From Planctomycetota bacterium (GTDB lineage Bacteria > Planctomycetota > Planctomycetia > Pirellulales > Pirellulaceae), in assembly GCA_026692885.1 (NCBI GenBank), contig JAPLNJ010000588.1:1-28001 (forward strand): 28,001 bases of DNA, read 5' to 3'. Below the pieces are notes generated by a model, which worked only from the letters and a program-made list of their open reading frames with translations, was not told the origin of the DNA and ran no database searches. Shown in pieces: positions 15,884 to 24,201 of the stretch (position 1 is the first letter of the stretch; each line of letters starts with the position of its first letter). The position numbers and the translations under genes are program-made.

Positions 15884-17929
15884 TTAGGAAACCGTCAGGA
15901 TTCGGCCGCTCATGGTGGACGGTGTGGGCAGTCCAAACTCAGCCAGAATCGTGGGAGCCAAATCGGTCAACGCCGGCCCCGCTACGCGGATCGGCCGGTT
16001 GCAGCAGAGCACGCCGGGGATCACGGATGCGTCTGCACAGTGGTCGGCGCTCCAGGCCGATTGGTTGTCGGTCAACACGTCCGGCGTCAGTTCGCCCAAG
16101 CACGTCTCCCAGGATGCCCGGTAGCCGCGGGCGTAACCCACAATCAGATCCGGAGCGAGCTCGGTGGCGCTCCCCGAGTACAGTTTGTCCGTTCGATAGA
16201 CTTGCCGAATCACTTGCTGCCCGTTACCGTCGCGCACGGCCTGTAAGCCCGCGATCAATTGCCGAGTCAGTTCTTCTTGTTCCTCGCCGGGTTCGACGAT
16301 GCCGTCCCGCTCGCGCCCCTTGAGGTTCAGATACAAGCCATTGATGCCCAAGCCGTAAGCACGCGTCTGGAACCAATCCGCGTCTTGCAGAATCGAGTTG
16401 CATCCGGCGGGCTTGAGGAAGCCGCCATTCCGCAACCACGAATTGAGGTTGAACTGGCGTCCGAAATTCGCAAAGCCGTGATCGCTGATCACGAAGATCG
16501 CGGCGTTCCCCCCATAGCGCTGGTGGATGTCGCCGACGACGGCATCCAGACGCTGATACAACTGCTGGACGTGGCGAAAGTACTGCTTGGCTTGTGGCCC
16601 GGAGCGGGTCGGATGCGGTTGGTCGGAGTCCCACCAGAACAGATGCGACTGCAGATCGCTGCTGGAGAAGTAGAAGAACAAGAGCCCGTCGTCGTAGTTC
16701 TCCAAGGCGTATTCCAATAAGGCCAGCCGTTCGTCCAGGACCATCGTCGCCTGCCTCAGAAACTCGCTGTCGTCGAACACGCCTTGGGAGCGGGCCTTAT
16801 GGTCCTCTTGAAACCCGGTGGTGTAGAACAGTCCCAGTTGCTCCGACACGTCCTGGACAAAGTGGGCCGGTTCCGAGAGCTTCACGGCCGGCTGGGTGGG
16901 ATCCGCATTGATCGGCGTGACGTACACGCGGAAGTTGGGAGCGACCTCTTGCAAGTAGAACCGGCAGATGCCGCTCACGTGTTCGGTCGGCAGGCAGGCC
17001 GGCGTGGACATCGCAAAATCGAGCTTGGTCCAGGGGCTCCATTGACCCGCTTGCAGCAAGAGTTTGCGGCCTTGCACTTCCAGCAACGCCGCGTTGGCCC
17101 GCCGGTCGCGATGGATCGCCAGTTCGATCGTGGTCGGCTGCGGGGCCTTGAGAAAGCTATTCTCCGGGCCCACCAAGCGTACCCTGGCCGTATCGCCGTC
17201 GAAGACCAGACGCATTTGCTGACCGCCGCCGGTTTCGACGCCTGCTTCCGGAGCGACTTCGCTGAAGTGCTGATAGGTACCGTACGTACCCAGCAGGTCG
17301 GGCGTGCCCATGCCGCACAGGCAGCGATGATAACCGTACTGCGAGGGGCTGGGCGGATAATTCGACGGCAAATCGTAGAACGTGGACGGAATCTTGGCGG
17401 CATCCAGATAGTCCCAGAACGGCACGCCTTGCCGGCGTAAGACCGTGGCCGGGGACGTGTGGCGGAAGGGCCAACACGGGAGCCGCAAGCGGTGGTCGCC
17501 GAAGTCCCAGCCACCCTCGCCCGGCAGCGTTTCAGCAGCCGCATAGAACGGGGCACATGGCTCCTGCGGGTGTCGATGAATGAAGTCGAAGATGCCGTGG
17601 GAGCCGGGACCCGCACCGTTGATGAAATTGGCCCAAGCGACAGGGCTTTGCGGCGGAACACTCGTGCCCAGACGGCTGAATCCGCCGGTGGCACTGAGTC
17701 GCTGGAGATGCGGCAACCGGCCCTCCTGCATCATCCTCGCGCACAGTTGCGGGTCCATGCCGTCGATGCCAATCACAATCACTTTCCGGCCTACCACTCG
17801 GGCGGCGCGACGAGCACTCCCCAGCCAATACGCGCCACCGGCAACACCGGCCGCGCTCAGGGCCGTAGCTCCGGCAGCACGCTGGAGGAACGCTCGACGA
17901 TTGACGGAAGCCGAAGTGGATGTCTTCAT
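15884..17929 (-). CDS. Tat-exported alkaline-phosphatase-superfamily phosphodiesterase
   Basis: A 681-residue exported hydrolase related to type I phosphodiesterases/nucleotide pyrophosphatases. A Tat signal is evident (VNRRAFLQRAAGATALSAAG, residues 9-28), meaning it crosses the membrane folded, probably with metals bound. The two-metal site is recognisable: VIGIDGMDP (D56), the nucleophile region PPQSPVAWANF (S95) followed by PGSHGIFDF, VISDHGFANF in the second half, and SADHC with the late His. Length and order match the next gene upstream, its paralogue, which instead has a Sec-type N terminus. The start ATG lies 4 bases after that gene's stop. Substrate unknown; phospho- or sulfo-esters are both possible in this superfamily. 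Confidence 0.9.
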   Translation of the reverse strand: MKTSTSASVNRRAFLQRAAGATALSAAGVAGGAYWLGSARRAARVVGRKVIVIGIDGMDPQLCARMMQEGRLPHLQRLSATGGFSRLGTSVPPQSPVAWANFINGAGPGSHGIFDFIHRHPQEPCAPFYAAAETLPGEGGWDFGDHRLRLPCWPFRHTSPATVLRRQGVPFWDYLDAAKIPSTFYDLPSNYPPSPSQYGYHRCLCGMGTPDLLGTYGTYQHFSEVAPEAGVETGGGQQMRLVFDGDTARVRLVGPENSFLKAPQPTTIELAIHRDRRANAALLEVQGRKLLLQAGQWSPWTKLDFAMSTPACLPTEHVSGICRFYLQEVAPNFRVYVTPINADPTQPAVKLSEPAHFVQDVSEQLGLFYTTGFQEDHKARSQGVFDDSEFLRQATMVLDERLALLEYALENYDDGLLFFYFSSSDLQSHLFWWDSDQPHPTRSGPQAKQYFRHVQQLYQRLDAVVGDIHQRYGGNAAIFVISDHGFANFGRQFNLNSWLRNGGFLKPAGCNSILQDADWFQTRAYGLGINGLYLNLKGRERDGIVEPGEEQEELTRQLIAGLQAVRDGNGQQVIRQVYRTDKLYSGSATELAPDLIVGYARGYRASWETCLGELTPDVLTDNQSAWSADHCADASVIPGVLCCNRPIRVAGPALTDLAPTILAEFGLPTPSTMSGRILTVS

Positions 17930-17933
17930 GATC

Positions 17934-20090
17934 TCACGCAGCGTGGAGGTTGTCCGTCGGCACTGCGGTGTCGACGGGTAAAGTGGCAGCGGCTGCGATC
18001 TCCAACGCTCGACCGTCCATGTGGCTGGGTGCGGGCACGCCGAACTGCTCCAGAATCGTGGGCGCCAGGTCCAGCAGCCGGGGATGCTCGCTGGCGATCT
18101 TACGATTGCAAAACAGCACGCCGGGTACGACGGACGGATCGACGCAATGATCGCCGCTCCAGGCTTTCGTGTTGTCGTGAAAAACCGCACGGCTCGTTCG
18201 CCCGATGGCCGCATCCCACGACACACGATAACCGCGGGCGTAGCCGACGATCAAGTCCGGAGCCTGATCCTTATACGGGCCGCTGTAGCTCTTGGCGGCT
18301 TGGTAGACCCGATGGATCGCGGCATTTCCGTTGGCAGGATCGCGTAACGCCCCCAGCCGCTGAGCAAGCTCCTCGCGTAACTCGATCGTTTCCTGGCCCG
18401 GTGCGACGCACCCCTGGGCGAACTTGCCTTGCTGATTGATGAAGATCCCCGTCAGGCCGATCGCAAAGGCACGCGTCCGGGACCAGTCGATACCGCCCAG
18501 ATGCTCCTCGTGGCGCCGCTGGTCATCGACGACCAGATACCCGGCTTCTTCCAGCCAGCGATTCAGATCGACCCCTCGGCGAAACGCGTTGAATCCGTGA
18601 TCCGAGACCACCAGTAGCAGCGTGTCGTCACCCTGGCATTTGGCCATGGTGCGGCCGACCAACTGGTCCATGCGGGCATACACGTCGCGGATGGCCTCGG
18701 GCAGCGCTGCGGGCGTGGCGGCAGGACGACCCGGCTGCGGCTCGTCCCAATCACGCCAAAACATGTGCTGGATGCGATCGGTGCCGTCGAACACGCAGAC
18801 ACACAGGCCCTGCGGCACTTTGTCCAAACCGTCCAAGAACATCGCTTCCCGTTCCCGCTCGATGTCCGCGCACTGTTGCAGAAACTGCTGGTCGGTCAGG
18901 GCCCCTTCGCTCAAGCCCCAGGTGTCCTCGGCCAGGCCCAAGGTCGCGTACGACCCTTGCCGCTTCGCCAGGTAGATCGGGTACACCGCCGGGAAACCAA
19001 TCGCCATCGCCGGGTGCTCTGGATCGATGTTCACCGGCGTGACGTAGAGTTCGAACTCGGGCTCGGTTTCACGCAGCAAGAATCGACAGATGCCGCGTAC
19101 CGTCCGCCCGAATCCGGCACGAAAGCCGACTTGAATCCAGTCGGTGTACTCGCCTGGCAGGAGCCGGTAGATCTGGCCCACGATTCTTAACTCCGCGCCC
19201 GCGGCAGGCGGACACGTTACCGTGAAGGGAAGTTTCAACGGACCGAGTGCAGGATCGGAGGGATGCGGCGGGCCCAGCAGCTCACAGGCGACGGAATTCC
19301 CTACACGCTGAACGTGGTGCACGTCACCTCCGGTACGTTTGGATTCGGGGGCGTTGCGCGTGGTGTATTGCGAAAACGTCCCTTGGGTTCCTCGCAAATC
19401 CGGGACGCACATGGCCGACAACAACACGCCGCGCAGCGGCTCGGCGGGAAACGTCACCGGCACGCGCAGGATGCAACTGAACACGCCGTAGTCGCTGAGG
19501 ATGCTCCAAAACGGACGACTCTTCCGCAACATCCGCACCACGGCCTTGCTACCCGGCCAGCGCAGCGGCCCCCAACCGAGAGTGCGGCGCGTGGAACGAA
19601 TCTCGGCCGAACTCAGCTTCGGCTGGTAGGTGCGCTCGTCCGGGGTGAGGAAATCGAAAATATTGTGTTTGCCGGGATTCACTCCCGTTTGAAACGTGGA
19701 CCAGGCCACGGGCGAGATCGGCGGTAAGGTACTGGCCAGGGATTTGAAGTCGCCCTGCTCGCGAAGCGCCGCCAGGTGGGGCAACTTGCCCTCGCCCAGG
19801 AGTCGTTCGGTAAGCTTGTGGTCGAGCCCGTCCAAGCCGAGAACCACAACCCGCTTGAAGCGGGTTGTGCCAGGAGGCCGACGACGAAGAATTAACCGGG
19901 CCAAACGCCGAATCGGCCAAAACAACAGCATCGACAGAGCGGATAGCAGCGCTCCGCAGATCGCCAGAAATGACCCGGCCAGAGCGAAGCCTGCCCCCGG
20001 TCCGATGTACGCCAACGCCGGACTCGGCAGCCACATGCTCAGCATCGCAGCTGCGATCAGAATCGGTGGGAGTGCTCGTGGGGGTCTCAT
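17934..20090 (-). CDS. Membrane-anchored alkaline-phosphatase-superfamily enzyme
   Basis: A 718-residue enzyme with the same catalytic fold as its downstream neighbour. The N terminus has a hydrophobic signal (MRPPRALPPILIAAAML), then YIGPGAGFALAGSFLAICGA and a second helix ending WPIRRLARLILRRR, so the enzyme is probably tethered to the membrane. Metal and nucleophile motifs: VVLGLDGLDHK (D87), PPISPVAWSTF (S126), GKHNIFDF, VVSDHGFNAF and SGDHC. Start: the ATG at 20090 is chosen because a signal-like helix follows at once and AGG lies about six bases upstream. In-frame codons continue to 20177, but across repeat-derived sequence. A duplication has moved it 193 bases from the arylsulfotransferase-like gene with which it once overlapped. 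Confidence 0.9.
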   Translation of the reverse strand: MRPPRALPPILIAAAMLSMWLPSPALAYIGPGAGFALAGSFLAICGALLSALSMLLFWPIRRLARLILRRRPPGTTRFKRVVVLGLDGLDHKLTERLLGEGKLPHLAALREQGDFKSLASTLPPISPVAWSTFQTGVNPGKHNIFDFLTPDERTYQPKLSSAEIRSTRRTLGWGPLRWPGSKAVVRMLRKSRPFWSILSDYGVFSCILRVPVTFPAEPLRGVLLSAMCVPDLRGTQGTFSQYTTRNAPESKRTGGDVHHVQRVGNSVACELLGPPHPSDPALGPLKLPFTVTCPPAAGAELRIVGQIYRLLPGEYTDWIQVGFRAGFGRTVRGICRFLLRETEPEFELYVTPVNIDPEHPAMAIGFPAVYPIYLAKRQGSYATLGLAEDTWGLSEGALTDQQFLQQCADIEREREAMFLDGLDKVPQGLCVCVFDGTDRIQHMFWRDWDEPQPGRPAATPAALPEAIRDVYARMDQLVGRTMAKCQGDDTLLLVVSDHGFNAFRRGVDLNRWLEEAGYLVVDDQRRHEEHLGGIDWSRTRAFAIGLTGIFINQQGKFAQGCVAPGQETIELREELAQRLGALRDPANGNAAIHRVYQAAKSYSGPYKDQAPDLIVGYARGYRVSWDAAIGRTSRAVFHDNTKAWSGDHCVDPSVVPGVLFCNRKIASEHPRLLDLAPTILEQFGVPAPSHMDGRALEIAAAATLPVDTAVPTDNLHAA

Positions 20091-20307
20091 CGATACCTGC
20101 TTGACTCCAGCTTCTCTCTCGTTCCCATGCTCCGCGTGGGAACGCAAGTGTTTTGACGCTCCGCGTCGTCTGCCCAAGGACGCAGAGCGTCCGTGGCTTG
20201 CGTTCCGACGCAGAGCGTCGGAACGAGATAGATTGAGGACTCGGACAACCGCAAGATGTTCACAGCGTGTGCTCTTAGGGATCTCAGCGATACCTGCTTG
20301 ACTCCAG
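20072..20307. repeat. 39-bp near-identical direct repeats enclosing a palindromic insert
   Basis: 20072-20110 and 20269-20307 match at 35 of 39 positions, including the exact 20-mer CGATACCTGCTTGACTCCAG. The first copy spans the start codon and first codons of the phosphatase gene; the second is the 3' end of the arylsulfotransferase-like gene. Between them lie 158 bases with palindrome family D. On the minus strand the first copy still encodes the same peptide end, ESSRYR, followed by a TGA that overlaps the phosphatase ATG (ATGA). This preserves the pre-insertion junction. Confidence 0.9.
20118..20227. repeat. REP-like element of GTTCC/GACGC type (family D)
   Basis: The outer arms 20118-20148 (CTCGTTCCCATGCTCCGCG...) and 20197-20227 (CTTGCGTTCCGACGCAGAG...) pair over most of 31 bases. 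Two inner self-complementary units (GACGCTCCGCGTC and GGACGCAGAGCGTCC) give a cloverleaf-like fold. Such GTTCCnACGCnnAGCGT elements are known as dispersed repeats in many bacteria. It sits inside the operon, between two genes on the same strand. Confidence 0.85.
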
Positions 20308-21867
20308 TTTTCGGCCCGGCGTTAGGTCCTTGCCCGTTAGGCCGGGATAGTCGGGTGCATAGCGATAGGCGCGAAACACGGTATTGGTGGGCTCGTCCCT
20401 CGGCCCGCTACGTCTGCCAGGACCATCGCTGGGCTTTTCGCGGTTGTCGGCCGCGGGGCGGGCCGGTCGGGAATCGGGCGTGCCAGGATGCTGCCGTGAA
20501 ACAGGGTTGATGTACTTCCAGACAACGTTCCCGTTGGGTGTCACTTCAAACAGGGTGCCGCTCGCGCCGCCGCAAATGAGCGTGTTGCCGTTGGGGAGTC
20601 GCTGAGCGCCGGAAATGTGCAGCGAGTAGAATCGGCTCTTCTCAGACGCCGTGTAACTCCAGACCGTTCGGTCGGGACCGAAGGCCGCTCCCGGTTGGCA
20701 GAGATACCGACCGTCTTCGTCCGCAGGCGGAACGATCTCCTCCACGGAGGAATAGTCGCCGTCCGGCCGATGCCGACCGTTATTGAACAGCAGGAGATGT
20801 CCTGCGCCGGGCAGGCCAGGCGCAATCCAATGCACGTCGTGCTGGGCAAACAGCCGCTGGTCGGTGGCCGTACCGGCGCGATACGTCTGCGGATTGCCCC
20901 AGCGATAGACCAGGTCGCCGCCTTTCCCGCTGCGTCCCCCCGCGTGACCGGCAGCTTCCGCGACGGTGGTACTGTGATCGATGATCCAGAGTTCGTTGAA
21001 GCCTAGAACGCTGAGGGCAATCTGGTCGAGTTGTGCGTTGTAGGCAATCGCGTTGATATGGGTCCATTCCGGGTTGACGCGTCTTGGTTTCCGGGCGGTC
21101 GACGAGCCGAGATAGCCCAGGGATTTCAGCTTATCCAGCTCTTTGTTGGTGAGCTGATCGGCCCAGCCGAAACAGTGGTTGACGTCGATCCGTTCAGGAC
21201 GCAGAGCCACGTCTCCATAATTCGCTTGGGAGGAATCGTGATCCTGAATCAAGTGGTCCCACACATGCCACTGCCAGACGATCTCGCCGGTCGTCGGGCC
21301 CGTCGGATGGACTTCGATCACGAAGTCGGGCCACAACTCGCCCTGTCCCTGCAATTCAGGGCTCCGTCCTGCGGCGATCGCTTGGGCGGCAGTCTTTCGC
21401 TCCCAGGCAATCATCAGGAGGTTGCCATTGGGCAGCCTTTTGACGTCATGGTGCAGCAGATAATTGTCACTGGAATACTCAAAGTCCCAGACCAACTCTC
21501 CGTCCCACGCAAGTTCCTGGACCCGTCCACCGGTACCTCCGCCAGCCGAGAACGCTGCGTTCTTCCGCGCGAGCGAGCCAGCACGCAGCAGGTGGCCGTT
21601 TTCAAGAAGCTGAGCGACTTGACCTGGTTCGTACTCGCTGTCCCAAGTGTTCACGACCCGGCCGTCCATGTCGATCAGGTAGGTCGTCGTGGAGAAAATG
21701 GGAGCCAACAACGTGTATCCGGGAAACGCCTGCGGATCGTTCTCGATCAGTCCGATGTTCTGGCTGTGGTGACCAAGCAGAAGCAGCAGCGACCACACAA
21801 CTGCGATTGCAGCTATCAAGCCGAAGCCTATTCCGGCAAGTCTCTTCCGCCTTGGAGTTGACTCCAT
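20284..21867 (-). CDS. Membrane-anchored arylsulfotransferase-like beta-propeller protein
   Basis: A 527-residue protein resembling the arylsulfate sulfotransferase (ASST) group, periplasmic propellers that move sulfate between phenolic donors and acceptors without PAPS. Residues 11-32 form a signal anchor with no obvious cleavage site. The propeller shows repeating blades: YLIDMDGRVVNTW (63-75), LLENGHLLRAG, HHDVKRLPNGNLLMIAWE, GEIVWQWHVWDH, NELWIIDHS, and RLPNGNTLICGGASGTLFEV then GNVVWKY. The HHD-x-RLPNGN phrase matches the part of the family that carries an active-site His. The C-terminal 60 residues are Pro/Arg/Asp-rich and probably disordered. AGGAG lies seven bases before the ATG at 21867. 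First gene of the operon, behind an ECF-promoter-like element. Sulfotransfer itself is inferred from family only. Confidence 0.83.
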   Translation of the reverse strand: MESTPRRKRLAGIGFGLIAAIAVVWSLLLLLGHHSQNIGLIENDPQAFPGYTLLAPIFSTTTYLIDMDGRVVNTWDSEYEPGQVAQLLENGHLLRAGSLARKNAAFSAGGGTGGRVQELAWDGELVWDFEYSSDNYLLHHDVKRLPNGNLLMIAWERKTAAQAIAAGRSPELQGQGELWPDFVIEVHPTGPTTGEIVWQWHVWDHLIQDHDSSQANYGDVALRPERIDVNHCFGWADQLTNKELDKLKSLGYLGSSTARKPRRVNPEWTHINAIAYNAQLDQIALSVLGFNELWIIDHSTTVAEAAGHAGGRSGKGGDLVYRWGNPQTYRAGTATDQRLFAQHDVHWIAPGLPGAGHLLLFNNGRHRPDGDYSSVEEIVPPADEDGRYLCQPGAAFGPDRTVWSYTASEKSRFYSLHISGAQRLPNGNTLICGGASGTLFEVTPNGNVVWKYINPVSRQHPGTPDSRPARPAADNREKPSDGPGRRSGPRDEPTNTVFRAYRYAPDYPGLTGKDLTPGRKLESSRYR

Positions 21868-21949
21868 GTGGCTGCTCCTGGCTGGGCTGCGAGTCCGCTC
21901 GATGCTCGTGTAGGTCCCGCCAACTCGTGGGCAGGGCCTATGTATAGAA

Positions 21950-21976
21950 CCGGACAACGGGGGCGATCGTTTACCA
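21950..21976 (-). promoter_or_regulatory. ECF-type promoter-like element, copy 4, of the sulfo/phosphatase operon
   Basis: On the minus strand: TGGTAAAC, 16 bases, CGGTTCTATACATAGGCCC. It shares CGG, ATAGGCCC and exact length with the 27178 copy, and about 65 bases of flank with copy 1. The CGG is 83 bases before the start codon of the arylsulfotransferase-like gene. If it is a promoter, it would drive the whole six-gene operon. Confidence 0.6.
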
Positions 21977-22002
21977 AACCCGGCTCGTTTCCTGCGAATT
22001 TC

Positions 22003-22306
22003 AATATCTACGACGCCGATGGGCCGGCCGAGACGCGCTAGTTCGGCGTAGAGGCGGCCGTACTCGAAGGCGGCGGGCGAGTCGAAGGGCCAGAGTCTTA
22101 GAGACGCCAGCGCTGTCTTTAGTCCGTTCATGTTACGGTCGCGGCTCCTGCTGTGCTCGATGCCGGCGACCAGTTCGGCCAGGACCGGGAGGCCAATGCC
22201 GATGGGATTACCGTTGGCGACTTCGACGCGGGTGCGGTCGAAGACGCCGTGGCGCCGGTTGATGTAATGGCCTGCGATATTGCGTGTCCAAGAGGAATCG
22301 CGTCAC
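22003..22306 (-). pseudogene. VapC-type PIN-domain toxin relic
   Basis: Starting at a GTG that overlaps the antitoxin stop codon, the sequence reads MTRFLLDT, the usual first strand of a PIN nuclease with its first catalytic Asp. One extra base at about 22282 then shifts the frame. In the new frame it continues NIAGHYINRRHGVFDRTRVE, IGIGLPVLAELVAGIEHS, LRLWPFDSPAAFEYGRLYAE and LARLGRPIGVVDI, a close VapC match. Similarity ends at about 22003, where the promoter-like element's flank begins. The final part, which should contain the last conserved acidic residue, is gone. Frameshift plus truncation mean no active toxin. Confidence 0.88.
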
Positions 22307-22539
22307 TCCCACGTCCTCCGCAGGCTTTCGGCGTGCTCCGTAAACCGTGCTTTCTCGCGCTGGGTGCGGGCTTGCTGTCCGACCGCCCACGCTGCCCGTT
22401 CTGTAGCAGTCATTTCCAGAGGCTCCACCTGGTCCATGCTCGACAAGGCTTGGGCGATTTCCTCGGCTGACATCACGTCGGCGTCGCTCCGAGTCCCTTG
22501 CTCACGCGGGTGGACCTCGACCTCAATTATGGCACCCAT
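22303..22539 (-). CDS. VapB-like antitoxin, partner of the dead vapC
   Basis: A 78-residue protein whose stop codon overlaps the GTG start of the vapC relic (GTGA), the standard antitoxin-toxin arrangement. The C-terminal half (TATERAAWAVGQQARTQREK, then ARFTEHAESLRRTWE) is a charged amphipathic helix of the kind that wraps a PIN toxin. The N-terminal half (MGAIIEVEVHPREQG) is less typical, and no clear DNA-binding fold is visible. A shorter start at MSAEEIAQALSS is possible. With its toxin dead, it could persist as a regulator, as an anti-toxin against related toxins elsewhere, or simply as decaying DNA. Confidence 0.7.
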   Translation of the reverse strand: MGAIIEVEVHPREQGTRSDADVMSAEEIAQALSSMDQVEPLEMTATERAAWAVGQQARTQREKARFTEHAESLRRTWE

Positions 22540-23078
22540 GACGACTGTCTTTCAGCTTGATCGGCCAGCAGCGTCATTGCGTACAGGAAGAAGAATGCGA
22601 ACGCGCAGAACCGCTGTTCGAGTGCGGAGCAGACAAGGCAACGGCGGCTGAGAGAACGAACTGATAAGCCTTGTGTCGAGGCCTTGCGAGTTGGCTGAAT
22701 CGGCGGCGAGCCACCGGGCGAGTTTGGGGATGACGAAGCAGATTCAACCGCACCCAGCGGAGTTCTATGGCAAGCTGCTCGTGCGGGCATTGGATCGACG
22801 TGAGGATGTCGAGAAGGAGCAGGCCGAGGAGAAGAAGGACATGGATGGAGGTATGGAATCACGCCGGGATATGGCCCGACGGGCCACGGGTTTCGAGGTG
22901 TAGCTACTGCGTCGGCCACCGCGTGGTGGCTGGCGATCGACTCTCTGAAGAAGGCTGCGACTCTAATTCCACATCAGCTTCCAGTGGCGGCTATGCCGTG
23001 TTTCCGGTAAGAAGACCGCGTATTGCCAACAGTCCGAAGCAACGTTGCCTCAGGCGAGGCGAGCAGGAGGATGCGCAG
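22540..23078. other. 539-base gap without a supported gene
   Basis: The most gene-like frame is 22730-22903 plus strand (57 codons from MTKQIQPHPAEFYGKLLVRA, then Glu/Lys-rich), but it has no good ribosome site and no family match. No repeat unit, tRNA or CRISPR spacing was found. This gap may be where other defence genes were lost. Confidence 0.4.
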
Positions 23079-23864
23079 GTGCCCTTCCCTGAGACCCCAA
23101 GAGTCGTCTACGAAAAAAACACACTCGAAGAAGCGAAGTGCCAAATCCGCTTTCCCCCGATCCTCGCAATTGAAGCGTCAGTCCCCGTGGACTTCCAAGA
23201 GGCCGTGCGCGGCGAATTTCCGTATTTCGATCTAAAAACGTCGGTTAGGCTGCCTGATGGCGTCCCTCCGCACGTCGCCAAAGTTGTCCAACGGGATCTT
23301 TCGCTCGTTGGGGGGAAGTCGTACGTTTTCTCGTCCGAGGACCGAAATTGGATCATTGAACTCAGGAAAGACGGACTTTCTTGGACGTGCCGCAGTTACG
23401 GTCGATGGGAGGCATTCCGCGAGCATCTGAAGCGCGCGCTGGCGTCTCTGGCAGATATTTACCGGCCGTCGTTTTTCACTCACACTTGCATCCGCTATAA
23501 GAACGCGATTCGCCGCGTGCCGCTTGGCTTGGAAACAACGACTTGGTGTGACCTGCTGCAACCGTGGACGAGCGGCCCGCTTGGCATGCCGGAGACAGCA
23601 GACGGTGTAGAGGCGATACAAAACCGATGTGTGATTCGCCTACCCAATGACGCCGACCGCGTGGACGCCAATTTCGCGATTGGCGTCCATCAACCGAGCG
23701 GAGAACAAGCGTTCATTATCGAGGCTCATGTCTACAACGATGCCCGAAAGGAACTAAACGATGTCCTCCCGCGACTTGATGTCCTTCACCAGCAGGCCGC
23801 ATTCTTCTTCCGCTGGTGTATCACGGATGAACTCCATCGGGCGATGCGACCCAGTCCCGTTTGA
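23079..23864 (+). CDS. TIGR04255-family protein, unknown function
   Basis: A 261-residue soluble protein of the sporadically distributed TIGR04255 family. Recognisable parts: the opening PFPETPRVVYEKNTLEEAKC with QIRFPPIL (residues 22-29), FSSEDRNWIIELRKDG, the motif RWEAFREHLKRALASL, YRPSFFTHTCIRYKNAI in the centre, and the C-terminal helix VLPRLDVLHQQAAFFFRW. Family members start with almost the same words, so the start is the GTG at 23079, eight bases after a perfect AGGAGG (23065-23070). The reading frame runs open much further upstream, which would mislead automatic start calling. It overlaps the next gene by 104 bases. The family is often found in variable, defence-rich regions (recollection). 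Biochemical role not known. Confidence 0.85.
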   Translation: MPFPETPRVVYEKNTLEEAKCQIRFPPILAIEASVPVDFQEAVRGEFPYFDLKTSVRLPDGVPPHVAKVVQRDLSLVGGKSYVFSSEDRNWIIELRKDGLSWTCRSYGRWEAFREHLKRALASLADIYRPSFFTHTCIRYKNAIRRVPLGLETTTWCDLLQPWTSGPLGMPETADGVEAIQNRCVIRLPNDADRVDANFAIGVHQPSGEQAFIIEAHVYNDARKELNDVLPRLDVLHQQAAFFFRWCITDELHRAMRPSPV

Positions 23865-24201
23865 TTCTGAGGACACTGATGAGTGGACGACGTCCGATTG
23901 CTGGATACGATTTCCAGTTTGCGACTGTCCCGATGGGACACGAGCGTTCTTTGACATCTGTATCCCCGGTGAAGACGGGGTTCTCTCGCTGTCAGAAACG
24001 GATGCGTACCGACTGCTTTGCCACGCATTGGTTCAACACTTACCAGAAATGGCGTTCCCCGAGGCTGTCGAGGCACTCACCGGCATGTACGGATTCTATC
24101 GGAAGTCGGAAACACTTCCCGCACCGCCCTCGCGTCCTTCGATGAAAACGCGCATCACCGGGAACTACACCGCCCCAGTTTTCCCGGTATTGGAGGAGTA
24201 G
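23761..24201 (+). CDS. Small partner protein of the TIGR04255 gene, unknown function
   Basis: A 146-residue acidic protein with no recognised domain. AAAGGA (23747-23752) is eight bases before the ATG at 23761, inside the preceding gene, so the two reading frames share 104 bases. A later ATG at 23827 would cut the overlap to 38 bases but has no good ribosome site. Visible features: FPVCDCPDGTRAFFDICIPG, LSETDAYRLLCHALVQHLPE and FPEAVEALTGMYGFYRKS, mixed helix and strand, with a Pro-rich tail ending PVFPVLEE. The overlap implies coupled translation and probably a complex or shared function with the TIGR04255 protein. Confidence 0.7.
   Translation: MSSRDLMSFTSRPHSSSAGVSRMNSIGRCDPVPFDSEDTDEWTTSDCWIRFPVCDCPDGTRAFFDICIPGEDGVLSLSETDAYRLLCHALVQHLPEMAFPEAVEALTGMYGFYRKSETLPAPPSRPSMKTRITGNYTAPVFPVLEE

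Noticed and set aside
17459..18439. Long plus-strand ORF (326 codons) opposite the two phosphatase genes
   Set aside because: It is a GC-rich shadow of two strongly conserved minus-strand genes, with Arg/Ser-rich translation and no motif.
22730..22903. 57-codon plus-strand ORF rich in Glu and Lys
   Set aside because: Poor ribosome site and no match to anything known, so chance is as likely.
22767..23078. Upstream extension of the TIGR04255 gene
   Set aside because: The family begins at PFPETPRVVYEKN, and a perfect AGGAGG precedes the GTG at 23079. The extension is low-quality sequence.
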